Below are positions 42,861-53,399 of a stretch of DNA of 64,000 nt, one piece after another. The notes under the pieces are model-generated. The model had not been told where the DNA came from, did no database searches, and saw only the letters and a program-made list of their open reading frames with translations. The DNA is from Apoderus coryli (lineage: Eukaryota > Arthropoda > Insecta > Coleoptera > Attelabidae), in the NCBI GenBank assembly GCA_911728435.2, contig OU452209.1, positions 10,336,869 to 10,400,868 on the forward strand. Reading direction: 5' to 3'. Numbering within the stretch: position 1 is the first letter of the stretch; each line of letters opens with the position of its first letter. Both the position numbers and the translations under genes were made by a program.

Positions 42861-44108
42861 TATAAAAAATAAAACTCGTAAATATCATCCCCAAACATTT
42901 AATTTGAATACAATTACATAACACCATATTTGAAAGTAAATAAAAAAAACAGCATTACCTAGTTTGACAGATTTGCAAATTGCAAATCAAAGTATCTATG
43001 TATACAGGGTGTTGCATAAGTACTTGTACAAACTTTAAAGGGTCATTCTTTGACTAATTTTAAGATACAAATTTCATATGTACATGGGTCCGCTACGGCT
43101 TGGTTTTCGAGATACAGGTAGTTCAAAAATAATATTATATTTAGGATTATATGCTTGTTCAATAGCATCGCAATTTGGTGCAATTCGGGATACAGGTGTA
43201 TTGATGACACCAGAGCTGTCAAAAGAACTAATAAAAAATACGAAAAATAACAAAATACAAATATCATTCAAAAGACAACAATGCACATAATAGTCGGTAC
43301 CAAGCCAAATAGGTAGTAGGTAAATATAGATTTATTTTGTTTCGGGCTTGGGCTTGGCACCGACTTATTGTAATCAAAACTACCCACCAAACGGATACAT
43401 TTAATTTTACGCAGATGCTCAAAATGTTAACTTTCTTTCATTAATAGAGACCTGTGAAGTGACCTTACCTCTTACGCCCACGTATTAAGTACTAAGTTTC
43501 AGTTATCAGTTACAATTTTTTATTTTCCAAGAAAGCGATACGAGATATTTAAAACGGCATTGCGCCGCCCTCATGTATACCTCCGGGGGCGGCATCGAAA
43601 ATCGCTACACGTCACAAACTTGTAAATGCTTAGAACTACCCCTATATCAAATTTCTATTTTCTATCTTTTTTGTTTCATACCCAAAGCCCTATTCCTACC
43701 GAAATTATTATTTACCCGAAGAAACATTAAAAAGAAGTAAAATTTAAGTACCTAAACCGATAAAGTGGAACTTATACCTGATGAAGAGACAGACTATTAT
43801 AATAGGTATACCTAATATAATATAGGTAGCACTGATAATTTTTTTATTATAGGTATTATAAGATCTACAACAATCTTGTTACATCTTTGCCACATTGTCT
43901 ACGTGAAATATTTAGTCAAAAGTATGTTTCTATCTAAAAGCTTTTCATTTAACGATTGTTCGCCACTGATCATGGGACTGGTCTAGTCTTGAAACATGTA
44001 TGACATGGATTAAATATTATTATATTAAATTTAATTCATAGAGATTAGGCTTTTATTTCAATACTGTACTTGTAATAAATCACCCTGTGTGTTTCTTTTA
44101 CCGACGAA
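42861..44108. other. Arm DNA with one transposon end
   Basis: TACAGGGTGTTGCATAAGTA at about 43,003 is a Tc1/mariner-type end. The overlapping short frames at 43,043-43,290 on both strands are shadows of each other and none is recognised. The rest has no feature. Mirror: about 56,577-57,817. Confidence 0.45.
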
Positions 44109-44314
44109 TTGGCAACAGCACGACACACACCACATTCGCTTGTTTTTTTTTCTACCCTCCCTGCGTATCCCCTCCAGATTAATACAGAATTTCATCAATT
44201 TCTCTCTCTGACAATACAGCATTGCCGGTGCATATCTGTTGCAAATGATCTAAATAATTGTTATACGTTGCGTTTTGTTTTTGATATTAATAAACTACAA
44301 AACGGTTTCTGGCT

Positions 44315-45300
44315 GTGACAATACTGCTCTATGCTTTACACGCTAGTCTACGCCACGTAGTGGCAGGCATACTTAGAGATGTTCTGATTTTAATGCATTG
44401 GGCTGACTATCTATTGTGTAGATTAATCTTTGCTACTAGTGTTCTTGTTTCAGCCAAGGATGAAGCAGGGTTAGTTCAGGCTGCCAACGTGGTGACTGAG
44501 GCGATGTATCGGTGGTGTGTGCATAACGGACTTACCCTTAATGCATTAAAAACGGTTGCTCTGCCTATATATATGCCAAACAAGACCAGCAATAAGTGTT
44601 ATTTGATACGTATAGGAGGTAAGTCTATAAAAAATGTGAGTAATACCAAATTTCTGGGAGTGTATACAGACAGCAAACTAATCTGGGACATACCTACATA
44701 TTGACACCATACTACCAAAAGTCAGTTGTAGCTGTGTGTCTCTGATAAAGAATATTAGAGGTACTGTATCAACTAGCATTCTGAAATTGATATACTTCGG
44801 CTTAGTCCAGTCTACCTTGGCATATGGAATAATATTTTGGGGAGGAGCCGGTGAATCGACTAGAGTATTCCGAGTGCAAAAAAAGGTTGTAAGAGCAGTT
44901 CAAAAAATTCCTCAGACAGCATCATGTAGGGAACATTTTGTGAAATTGAAAATAATGACTTTTCCTTGTCTCTACATGTACGCACTCATAATTCATATAA
45001 AAAACAAAGTGAATCGTTATTTAAAAGTGAAGATGTTCACAATTATGGCACTAGAAACAAAATAATATAATAAGATTCTGAAAATTAACAAATTTAAAAA
45101 CCTTACATTTGAGAGATTTAAGCTGGAGTTGAGAAATTATTTTGTGGATAATTGTTTTTATTCTGTGGATGAATTTGTAAATTGTGCAACAGATTAATAA
45201 TATGTAGTATTATCTATTAGTTATTATGTTTGACAATCCCATAATGTAACATGTTGTATTGTTATCATTCGGTGGAACTAAGAAATAAATAAATAAAAAA
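44315..45300 (+). pseudogene. Non-LTR RT and C-terminal tail, left arm
   Basis: From 44,315 the frame reads a broken catalytic region (MHWAD then an inserted block of about 30 bp), VVTEAMYRWCVHNGLTLNAL, GGKSIKNVSNTKFLGVYTD (thumb), and, after a stop and frameshift at 44,701, SLIKNIRGTVSTSILKLIYF with GLVQSTLAYGIIFWGG (44,736-45,065). A tail (KFKNLTFERFKLEL, CFYSVDEFV) ends at about 45,190, and an AAATAAATAAATAAAAAAA tail at 45,284. It is inactive. Mirror: 55,385-56,370. Confidence 0.85.
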
Positions 45301-45348
45301 AAAACAACAAGACTCTCAGTTATGTTGGAAATTTGTTTCACACTACCA

Positions 45349-45404
45349 TGCCTTCACCAGACGGGCCGTTTCGTTGATCCACAACTCATCAGTGGTGATC
45401 GGCA
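45349..45404 (-). ncRNA. Hammerhead ribozyme, type I, intact core (left arm)
   Basis: The minus strand has all parts of a minimal type I hammerhead: CTGATGA, stem II GTTG/CAAC with TGGAT loop, GAAAC, a short stem III (ACG/CGT with a GCC loop) and the cleavage triplet GTC. Stem I is TCACCA/TGGTGA extended by TGCC/GGCA. Short stem III is typical of hammerheads in Penelope terminal repeats and retrozymes. Self-cleavage is expected after the GTC; not testable here. Confidence 0.8.
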
Positions 45405-45433
45405 GGCAGACATCTCTTTGTCAATATTATTAC

Positions 45434-45614
45434 TAATTCGATGGATGGCTTAATTAGTCTATTTTCTTAAATTATACAGACTAATTAAGCATTCATAACA
45501 TTTCAATTAATAATATTATCAATTGAAATTTTATTTCTTACGTATATTAATTAGATGAATGCTTAATTAGTCTGTATAATTAAAGAAAATAGACTAATTA
45601 AGCATCATCGAATT
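45434..45614. repeat. Nested palindrome inside the left arm
   Basis: AATTCGATGGATGGCTTAAT with TAGTCTATTTTCTTAAATTA repeats inverted up to CATCATCGAATT. The middle ATTTCAATTAATAATATTAT also pairs with its continuation. About 180 bp in total, AT-rich. Mirror: 55,071-55,251. Confidence 0.8.
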
Positions 45615-45769
45615 ATTATACGTAAAAAAAAGTCAATTAATAATATGATATCTGATAATACAATGAATTTGTGTCCGTAAATATAACAAATGAAAAATAA
45701 TGTCGTGTAATAGCGGACAAAATTACTGGTGTTACCTACACAAGGGATTTTATTTAGCAGGACCTCAGT

Positions 45770-46062
45770 CTAATTCAGTAGAACCAGACCGAGGCATGGG
45801 TCGACAGATACTGATGAATTTGTTTCGCTCTTATTATGAGCTCGTCAGAGTACCATAATTGTTGCCCATCTACAATATCGGCCTGCATTTAAGCACAGCG
45901 AGATATACAACAGTAGAAATATGTAAACACGTACCATCCGAACAAATCGAATCGAAACATGTATGGGATAATTTGAAATTTATTATAAAACATTGTATTG
46001 TGGAGCTGACGTCCTTTATTTATTACACTTCCACTCCTCCTAAATATGGATTACTTTCTTAA
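45770..46062 (+). repeat. Penelope-type terminal repeat remnant (left arm)
   Basis: TGTGGAGCTGACGTCC at about 45,993 and CCACTCCTCC beyond it match the pattern TGTGGAGCAGACGCC...CACTCCTC at 58.72 kb. The minus strand at about 45,805-45,862 has a hammerhead-like CTGACGA, GCTC/GAGC stem and GAAAC, but no proper GUC site, so it is degraded. Mirror: 54,624-54,915. Confidence 0.55.
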
Positions 46063-46324
46063 AAATCCTGTTGTTTTGTAAATTAATATCTGATTTTCGC
46101 GTAAGTTTTATAAAAATCAAAATATTGAAGAAACGGCACTATTTAGGTACCTACATGGAAGTGATACTAATTGAAAAGCTTATTTACACAACATCAAAAT
46201 AACTATGAATGATAGTTATTTTGATGTTTCGTTTCACATTTATGTAGGCCCCTCTCGACCATGATGTCTGCAAAAACTTTGAAAACTGACGTTGAATAGG
46301 GTCCTCTGAAAATCACCATGTATA

Positions 46325-47285
46325 GGGGAAAGGAGGGCACATTCAACCATTTTGTAAGTTTTGTTGGATAAAAAACTCGCAGTAAGGATTTTTATGTTAT
46401 ACTTATTAGGATAATGTTAAGTGTGGTTTTAGCTATATTTGGTAAAAAAAGTTTAATTTTAAAACATTTTATAAAGTTAAAACCAAGGTTGCGATAAAAC
46501 TTTACAAACGGTTTAAAGTGCCCCACGGTGGGGTAAATTCAACCATCACAAGGGGCAGTTTAACCATAACAAGCATTTGTAAAAAAAACTTCTTTTTGCC
46601 TACTTTTATTTGTGAGTTTTTAACATTGCTGATGATGTTCAATCAAGACTAAACGTATGGAGAGAAGAAGTTCTAGCTGTCCTTGATTTAGGTAACTTTA
46701 ACCTTAGATCATACCGCTCAGCTGTAGCTATGTCATCAACTGCCGGATAAAAAAAGTTAAAGCTAGAACTTTTACGTCGTAAATATTTAATCTGAAATTC
46801 ATTTTTTAATATACTGAACTATTCCCAGTTCTTGAGATTTTGTAAACACTTGGGAAACACTATATTTGCTAAACAAAACCAGCTCGTTTTCAACAAAATC
46901 GCTATTTTCGTTACCCGAGTATATAAATTAATATAATAAATATTCGAGTATAAATTTTGAAACTCTGGCCGGTGAGTATTTTTTCCGTAGTTTTTTAATT
47001 CTAGAATGCAGTGTATCTCGTTTTACACTGAAGCTTCTGCTGGATTCTCGTTTTGACATATTCTTACTTATAACTTCTCTAATAGCATTCTTCATATCGG
47101 TTTCAACTATGTTGGCCGGGTTTGTCTTTTTTTTTTTTTTTTGTAATTACGCACCATCTAAAATGAAGAGAATATTTACTTTTTAAAATCATATGACATA
47201 TACCGTACAGTGAAGAGGTTTGGGGCTGGTTGAATATACCCCACCTCTATGTGGTTGAATGTGCCCCATCCTTTAGTTCGCAATA
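46325..47285 (-). mobile_element. pogo-like element (left arm)
   Basis: Ends GGAGGGCACATTCAACCA and TGGTTGAATGTGCCCCATCC are inverted repeats. Related internal words (GGGGTAAATTCAACCAT at about 46,531, GGTTGAATATACCCCA at about 47,228) repeat near the ends. The minus strand near the right end codes for a psq-type DNA-binding domain. Most of the transposase is gone. Mirror: 53,400-54,360. Confidence 0.75.
46960..47162 (-). pseudogene. pogo-type transposase N-terminus (left arm)
   Basis: Beginning MVRNYKKKKKRQTRP at 47,162, then after a frame change in the A-run, TDMKNAIREVISKNMSKRES, SRSFSVKRDTLHSRIKKLRK, a helix-turn-helix of the pipsqueak type as in pogo/jerky transposases. The CENP-B-like and DDE domains are absent. 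Confidence 0.65.
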
Positions 47286-48006
47286 AAATTTCCTGATATC
47301 CGTATATTTTCTATTTTAAGGTTAAAACAATAATAAAACAGTAATCTCTAATAACAAAGTAAATCAGTGATAATTATGTTACAGGTATAATTTATAACTC
47401 ATTAAAATAATATTACAAAACGTAGTAAACAAAATCTTCCCGTAAAATTACAAAAATCACACTTTATATTTTTCACCAAGCAACTGACGACATACAACTT
47501 TCTAACTACACAGGAAGTAGTTATGGATGACTGTGAGTCGACACGAATTTTTTTGGCGATTAATTTAAACTGGGAAAATATTTAGGAGTGGTGTTTGAAT
47601 CTAAACTAGCTAACCGATTTTGACAAAATTTTACATGCATTTGGGGACCGATAACCTAAAATAATCTTTTACTTTCATTAATTGTTCATTAGCGTAGATA
47701 TAGAAGGCATTTGGGTAAATTTTACACATAAATTAATTAAAGATAACTTTGACAAGGTTCATTATTTAAAATTATTACTTTTTTAAAAAGAGCAACTTAT
47801 AAGCTACAAAAAAGTTACTTACGTCGATGTTGTGATTTCTACCATTTTTATGGAAACCGATAAATTGCAAGTTAATGCTAGATTTAAATCCAGAAAACCA
47901 AATGAAAAATCAAGTTTGACTTTGACAGCACCAAATCTAAATTAGTTAAAATTGGTTTATTATTTCATAGTTGTTTAATATTGCGAATGTTTTTTTCTAA
48001 ATTAAA

Positions 48007-48923
48007 ATGAGTTTTTCAATTGCAGAATATGCAGACATGGAGTTTTGTTATGGTTCGTGCAATGCAAATGCAAGAGCAGCGGCCCGAGAATACCAAATTA
48101 GGTATCCTAATAGGCGTCATCGATATCACAAAACATTTACGGCTACATTTCACAGGCTTAGACCGACAGGGAGCATTTTACCTAGATTTAACGAACGACC
48201 GCATCGTCTAAATATTCAAACTGAAGAAAATATAGTGGACTTAGTTTTAGACGAACCGAAAATAAGCACTAAAAGAATACCAACTCAATTGGCATTACCT
48301 CAAACAACTGTTTGGAAGGTACTAAATCGAGAAGTGCTGTATCCCTATCATCTTCAAGATGTCCAGGCCCTACATCCTGGAGACCGTGAAAGGCGGCAAC
48401 TATTTTGTAATTGGGTTCTTGGTATGCATCAAGAAGATGAAAGATTTTTAGAGAAAGTGCTCTAGTCAGATGAAGCAACTTTTACTAGAGATGGCATAAA
48501 TACAAACCATATAATGAACGTGTATGGTCTTTAAACAACCCTCGTGCTATTAGGCCGCGAAATTTTCAAGAACGTTTTAGCATCAATGTTTGGGGTGGCA
48601 TGTTTAACAAACAATTATTGCCGTTGTTCGTAATTAATGAACATTTAAACTCAAATCAAAACAGTAATTTTCTACCAAACCGCCTACTCGAATTTATTGA
48701 GGATGTACCTCTGAATATTGTTCAAAACATGTGGTATCAACATGACGGAGCCCCTGCGCATCGTGGTAGACAAGTAACAGAAGTTTTAAATCAACTGTTT
48801 GGAAACAATTGGATTGGTTTAAGAGGTCCCATTGAGTGGCCTCCAAGATCACCGGATCTGAATTCGATCGACTTGTTTTTATTTTATTATTTTGAAAAAC
48901 ATTCTGTTCGTTCATTTTTTTAG
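48007..48923 (+). pseudogene. DD41D transposase, left arm
   Basis: The first frame (152 aa) is the DNA-binding half: SIAEYADMEFCYGSCNANAR, RYPNRRHRYHKTF, a GSILPRF linker and a second helix-turn-helix ending in TTVWKVLNRE. At 48,463 a TAG replaces the Trp before SDEATF (first catalytic Asp). After a frameshift near 48,500 the second frame (48,600-48,923) has MWYQHDGAPAHRGRQVTEVL and WPPRSPDLNSIDLFLF. 41 residues separate the second Asp (HDG) from the third (SID). Beyond 48,885 the true C-terminus is replaced. Confidence 0.88.
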
Positions 48924-49020
48924 CTAAACTGTTAAAAATTTTCAAATGTCAAGTGAATAGGACACACATTAAGTCGGTGTATAATCTAATTGTAAATATT
49001 GTACAGGGTGGTCACAATTT

Positions 49021-49375
49021 TGTTGGGAAGTAACTAAAGTTTTAAATCAACTGTTTGGAAACAATTTGATTGGTTTGGGAGGTTCCATTGAGTGGCCTCC
49101 AAGATCACCGGATCTGAATCCGCTCGACTTTATGGGGGTACATGAAACAATTGGTTTACAGTGTACCAATTATAAATGAAAACCAACTACTGGAGAGAGT
49201 TCATGAAGCTACTAGGGAAATAAGAAACGATCATAATATCCTTATTAGAGCTACAAATTCATTAGTTGAAAGATGTACGAGTAGAATGTGCATTACTGTC
49301 AATGGAGGGCAATTATTAGTTATAAATTTTCTTATTTTAATTTCGAGTTTAGTTTTTTTATTGTTAAATTTTTAA
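49021..49375 (+). pseudogene. DD41D transposase C-terminal duplicate, left arm
   Basis: Coding sequence starts again with EVTKVLNQLFGNN-like text at about 49,030, repeats WPPRSPDLNPLDF, then continues in frame 49,142-49,375 with VYSVPIINENQLLERVHEAT and HNILIRATNSLVERC. It supplies the 3' end that the first block lacks, giving a partial internal duplication of about 110 bp of coding sequence. Confidence 0.8.
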
Positions 49376-49939
49376 TTGTACTCATAGGACTTAGAATTTC
49401 TTGTTATGTAATTTGTTATTATTAAATCATTTTTTACGGCAACTTTAATTTTTCATTTAGTTTTTTGGTAAACGTTACTTTGAATTAAATCTACCATTAA
49501 CTTGCAATTTATCGGTTTCCATAAAAATGGTAGAAACCACAACATCGGCGTAATTAACTTTTTTGTAGCTCATGTAGTTGCACTTTTTTAAAAGATAATA
49601 ATTTGAAATAATGAACCTTGTCAAAGTTATCTTTAATTAATTTATGTGTAAAATTTATCCAAATGCCCTCTATATCTACGCGAATGAACAGTTAATGAAA
49701 GCCAAAATAATGCAGATTATTTTAGGTTATCGATAGACCTTAGTCTATCTTGCTAGATTTACCAGCACTTTACAATAACCGGCTTTTTATCGTTTAGTAT
49801 AGAACATATCAAATAAGTTATCAGCCAACAGCCATTCTCAAAAATATTTCCCCAAATATACCATGCCGGACAGCACTAAATGGGTCAACTGTCTTACAAA
49901 AATTTATAAAACATTGGAAGGGGAAATAGTTTTGTTTAA

Positions 49940-50328
49940 TGTATAAATCAAACGGCGTCTGCTCCACAAAATCAATATATTTATATTACTATAGGTCAAG
50001 GCACATTGCCTATGTCAGTCAGACATGTTTCGAGAAATCAAATATTCTCATCATCAGTGACTTTCAGCACAAGATTAACAAATACTAGTGTTATCAATAT
50101 AACATATTCACCTTGTGAAAAAATTTTTGTGAATATTTTATCAAAATCAAAACATTGTTTACATAAAAATTTTAAAATGAAATAAAAATAAAAAATACAT
50201 TCAAAAACAGAATTATTTTATGGCATTATGCCTATACTTGTGTTTTCTTTTTATTTATCATTACGGATGTTCTAAATTTTAAGAAAATTCTTCAAAAGCT
50301 TTTGCGTTGTAACATGGATAGAATAAAT
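49940..50328 (-). repeat. Penelope terminal repeat at the palindrome centre, left copy
   Basis: Its border reads GGCGTCTGCTCCACAAAATC at about 49,950-49,970. It carries a hammerhead on the minus strand (50,017-50,062) and ends at the central (TTA)-rich spacer. It faces an identical copy in inverted orientation at 50,357-50,748. Confidence 0.75.
50017..50062 (-). ncRNA. Hammerhead ribozyme motif (centre, left copy)
   Basis: Minus strand: stem I AGTCA/TGACT, CTGATGA, stem II GAGAA/TTCTC with TATTTGAT loop, GAAAC, minimal stem III (AC-AT-GT) and the GTC cleavage triplet. ACATGT is self-complementary, which in short-stem-III hammerheads favours pairing of two ribozyme copies (dimeric cleavage); that is known for the class and only inferred here. 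Confidence 0.7.
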
Positions 50329-50356
50329 ATTTATTATTATTATTTATTATTTAATT
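50329..50356. repeat. 28-bp spacer of the giant inverted repeat
   Basis: An ATTTATTATTATTATTTATT-type tract separates the two arms; pairing stops after GAATAAAT on the left and resumes at ATTTATTC on the right. Confidence 0.9.
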
Positions 50357-50748
50357 ATTTATTCTATCCATGTTACAACGCAAAAGCTTTTGAAGAATTT
50401 TCTTAAAATTTAGAACATCCGTAATGATAAATAAAAAGAAAACACAAGTATAGGCATAATGCCATAAAATAATTCTGTTTTTGAATGTATTTTTTATTTT
50501 TATTTCATTTTAAAATTTTTATGTAAACAATGTTTTGATTTTGATAAAATATTCACAAAAATTTTTTCACAAGGTGAATATGTTATATTGATAACACTAG
50601 TATTTGTTAATCTTGTGCTGAAAGTCACTGATGATGAGAATATTTGATTTCTCGAAACATGTCTGACTGACATAGGCAATGTGCCTTGACCTATAGTAAT
50701 ATAAATATATTGATTTTGTGGAGCAGACGCCGTTTGATTTATACATTA
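50357..50748 (+). repeat. Penelope terminal repeat at the palindrome centre, right copy
   Basis: Mirror of 49,940-50,328. It ends with TGTGGAGCAGACGCC at 50,717-50,731, the string that also follows the right arm at 58,716. Confidence 0.75.
50623..50668 (+). ncRNA. Hammerhead ribozyme motif (centre, right copy)
   Basis: Same motif as 50,017-50,062 on the other strand: AGTCA at 50,623-50,627, CTGATGA at 50,628-50,634, GAAAC at 50,654-50,658, GTC at 50,661-50,663. Confidence 0.7.
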
Positions 50749-50952
50749 AACAAAACTATTTCCCCTTCCAATGTTTTATAAATTTTTGTAAGACAGTTGA
50801 CCCATTTAGTGCTGTCCGGCATGGTATATTTGGGGAAATATTTTTGAGAATGGCTGTTGGCTGATAACTTATTTGATATGTTCTATACTAAACGATAAAA
50901 AGCCGGTTATTGTAAAGTGCTGGTAAATCTAGCAAGATAGACTAAGGTCTAT

Positions 50953-53036
50953 CGATAACCTAAAATAATCTGCATTATTTTGGCTTTCATTAACTGTTCA
51001 TTCGCGTAGATATAGAGGGCATTTGGATAAATTTTACACATAAATTAATTAAAGATAACTTTGACAAGGTTCATTATTTCAAATTATTATCTTTTAAAAA
51101 AGTGCAACTACATGAGCTACAAAAAAGTTAATTACGCCGATGTTGTGGTTTCTACCATTTTTATGGAAACCGATAAATTGCAAGTTAATGGTAGATTTAA
51201 TTCAAAGTAACGTTTACCAAAAAACTAAATGAAAAATTAAAGTTGCCGTAAAAAATGATTTAATAATAACAAATTACATAACAAGAAATTCTAAGTCCTA
51301 TGAGTACAATTAAAAATTTAACAATAAAAAAACTAAACTCGAAATTAAAATAAGAAAATTTATAACTAATAATTGCCCTCCATTGACAGTAATGCACATT
51401 CTACTCGTACATCTTTCAACTAATGAATTTGTAGCTCTAATAAGGATATTATGATCGTTTCTTATTTCCCTAGTAGCTTCATGAACTCTCTCCAGTAGTT
51501 GGTTTTCATTTATAATTGGTACACTGTAAACCAATTGTTTCATGTACCCCCATAAAGTCGAGCGGATTCAGATCCGGTGATCTTGGAGGCCACTCAATGG
51601 AACCTCCCAAACCAATCAAATTGTTTCCAAACAGTTGATTTAAAACTTTAGTTACTTCCCAACAAAATTGTGACCACCCTGTACAATATTTACAATTAGA
51701 TTATACACCGACTTAATGTGTGTCCTATTCACTTGACATTTGAAAATTTTTAACAGTTTAGCTAAAAAAATGAACGAACAGAATGTTTTTCAAAATAATA
51801 AAATAAAAACAAGTCGATCGAATTCAGATCCGGTGATCTTGGAGGCCACTCAATGGGACCTCTTAAACCAATCCAATTGTTTCCAAACAGTTGATTTAAA
51901 ACTTCTGTTACTTGTCTACCACGATGCGCAGGGGCTCCGTCATGTTGATACCACATGTTTTGAACAATATTCAGAGGTACATCCTCAATAAATTCGAGTA
52001 GGCGGTTTGGTAGAAAATTACTGTTTTGATTTGAGTTTAAATGTTCATTAATTACGAACAACGGCAATAATTGTTTGTTAAACATGCCACCCCAAACATT
52101 GATGCTAAAACGTTCTTGAAAATTTCGCGGCCTAATAGCACGAGGGTTGTTTAAAGACCATACACGTTCATTATATGGTTTGTATTTATGCCATCTCTAG
52201 TAAAAGTTGCTTCATCTGACTAGAGCACTTTCTCTAAAAATCTTTCATCTTCTTGATGCATACCAAGAACCCAATTACAAAATAGTTGCCGCCTTTCACG
52301 GTCTCCAGGATGTAGGGCCTGGACATCTTGAAGATGATAGGGATACAGCACTTCTCGATTTAGTACCTTCCAAACAGTTGTTTGAGGTAATGCCAATTGA
52401 GTTGGTATTCTTTTAGTGCTTATTTTCGGTTCGTCTAAAACTAAGTCCACTATATTTTCTTCAGTTTGAATATTTAGACGATGCGGTCGTTCGTTAAATC
52501 TAGGTAAAATGCTCCCTGTCGGTCTAAGCCTGTGAAATGTAGCCGTAAATGTTTTGTGATATCGATGACGCCTATTAGGATACCTAATTTGGTATTCTCG
52601 GGCCGCTGCTCTTGCATTTGCATTGCACGAACCATAACAAAACTCCATGTCTGCATATTCTGCAATTGAAAAACTCATTTTAATTTAGAAAAAAACATTC
52701 GCAATATTAAACAACTATGAAATAATAAACCAATTTTAACTAATTTAGATTTGGTGCTGTCAAAGTCAAACTTGATTTTTCATTTGGTTTTCTGGATTTA
52801 AATCTAGCATTAACTTGCAATTTATCGGTTTCCATAAAAATGGTAGAAATCACAACATCGACGTAAGTAACTTTTTTGTAGCTTATAAGTTGCTCTTTTT
52901 AAAAAAGTAATAATTTTAAATAATGAACCTTGTCAAAGTTATCTTTAATTAATTTATGTGTAAAATTTACCCAAATGCCTTCTATATCTACGCTAATGAA
53001 CAATTAATGAAAGTAAAAGATTATTTTAGGTTATCG
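50953..53036 (-). mobile_element. DD41D mariner-like element, right arm
   Basis: Mirror copy of 47,649-49,732. Transposase remnants at 51,310-51,543, 51,762-52,085 and 52,220-52,678 (all minus) encode exactly the same residues as in the left arm, including the same TAG, frameshift and internal duplication. Confidence 0.88.
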
Positions 53037-53399
53037 GTCCCCAAATGCATGTAAAATTTTGTCAAAATCGGTTAGCTAGTTTAGATTCAAACACCACTCC
53101 TAAATATTTTCCCAGTTTAAATTAATCGCCAAAAAAATTCGTGTCGACTCACAGTCATCCATAACTACTTCCTGTGTAGTTAGAAAGTTGTATGTCGTCA
53201 GTTGCTTGGTGAAAAATATAAAGTGTGATTTTTGTAATTTTACGGGAAGATTTTGTTTACTACGTTTTGTAATATTATTTTAATGAGTTATAAATTATAC
53301 CTGTAACATAATTATCACTGATTTACTTTGTTATTAGAGATTACTGTTTTATTATTGTTTTAACCTTAAAATAGAAAATATACGGATATCAGGAAATTT

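Larger units (their letters stand above)
47649..49732 (+). mobile_element. DD41D mariner-like element, left arm
   Basis: About 2.08 kb with long inverted ends of about 280 bp (starting CGATAACCTAAAATAATC) at 47,649-47,930 and 49,455-49,732. The transposase has the DD41D spacing. The middle (48,885-49,035) is a junction where two partly overlapping copies of the 3' coding region are joined. The same junction is present at 6.6-6.85 kb. Mirror: 50,953-53,036. Confidence 0.88.
41963..50328 (+). repeat. Left arm of the giant inverted repeat
   Basis: This 8,366-bp arm is reverse-complementary to 50,357-58,715 almost base for base. Every open frame in it has an identical partner on the other strand in the right arm, at coordinates that sum to 100,685 (100,678 distal to the indel). 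Visible differences are few: a 7-nt difference near 43,487 (TACTAAG present here, absent in the other arm) and one-base differences in T runs near 45,590 and 46,110. The left edge sits in a 36-bp perfect palindrome at 41,948-41,983. Confidence 0.97.

Noticed and set aside
43043..43290. Overlapping genes on both strands
   Set aside because: The frames are shadows of one another, unrecognised, and duplicated only because of the giant inverted repeat.
45805..45862. Active hammerhead on the minus strand
   Set aside because: CTGACGA, stem II and GAAAC are present, but stem III and the cleavage triplet do not fit and stem I is broken.
47123..47142. Poly-T tract as a retroposon tail or terminator
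   Set aside because: It is the A-run inside the pogo-type N-terminal coding sequence on the other strand.
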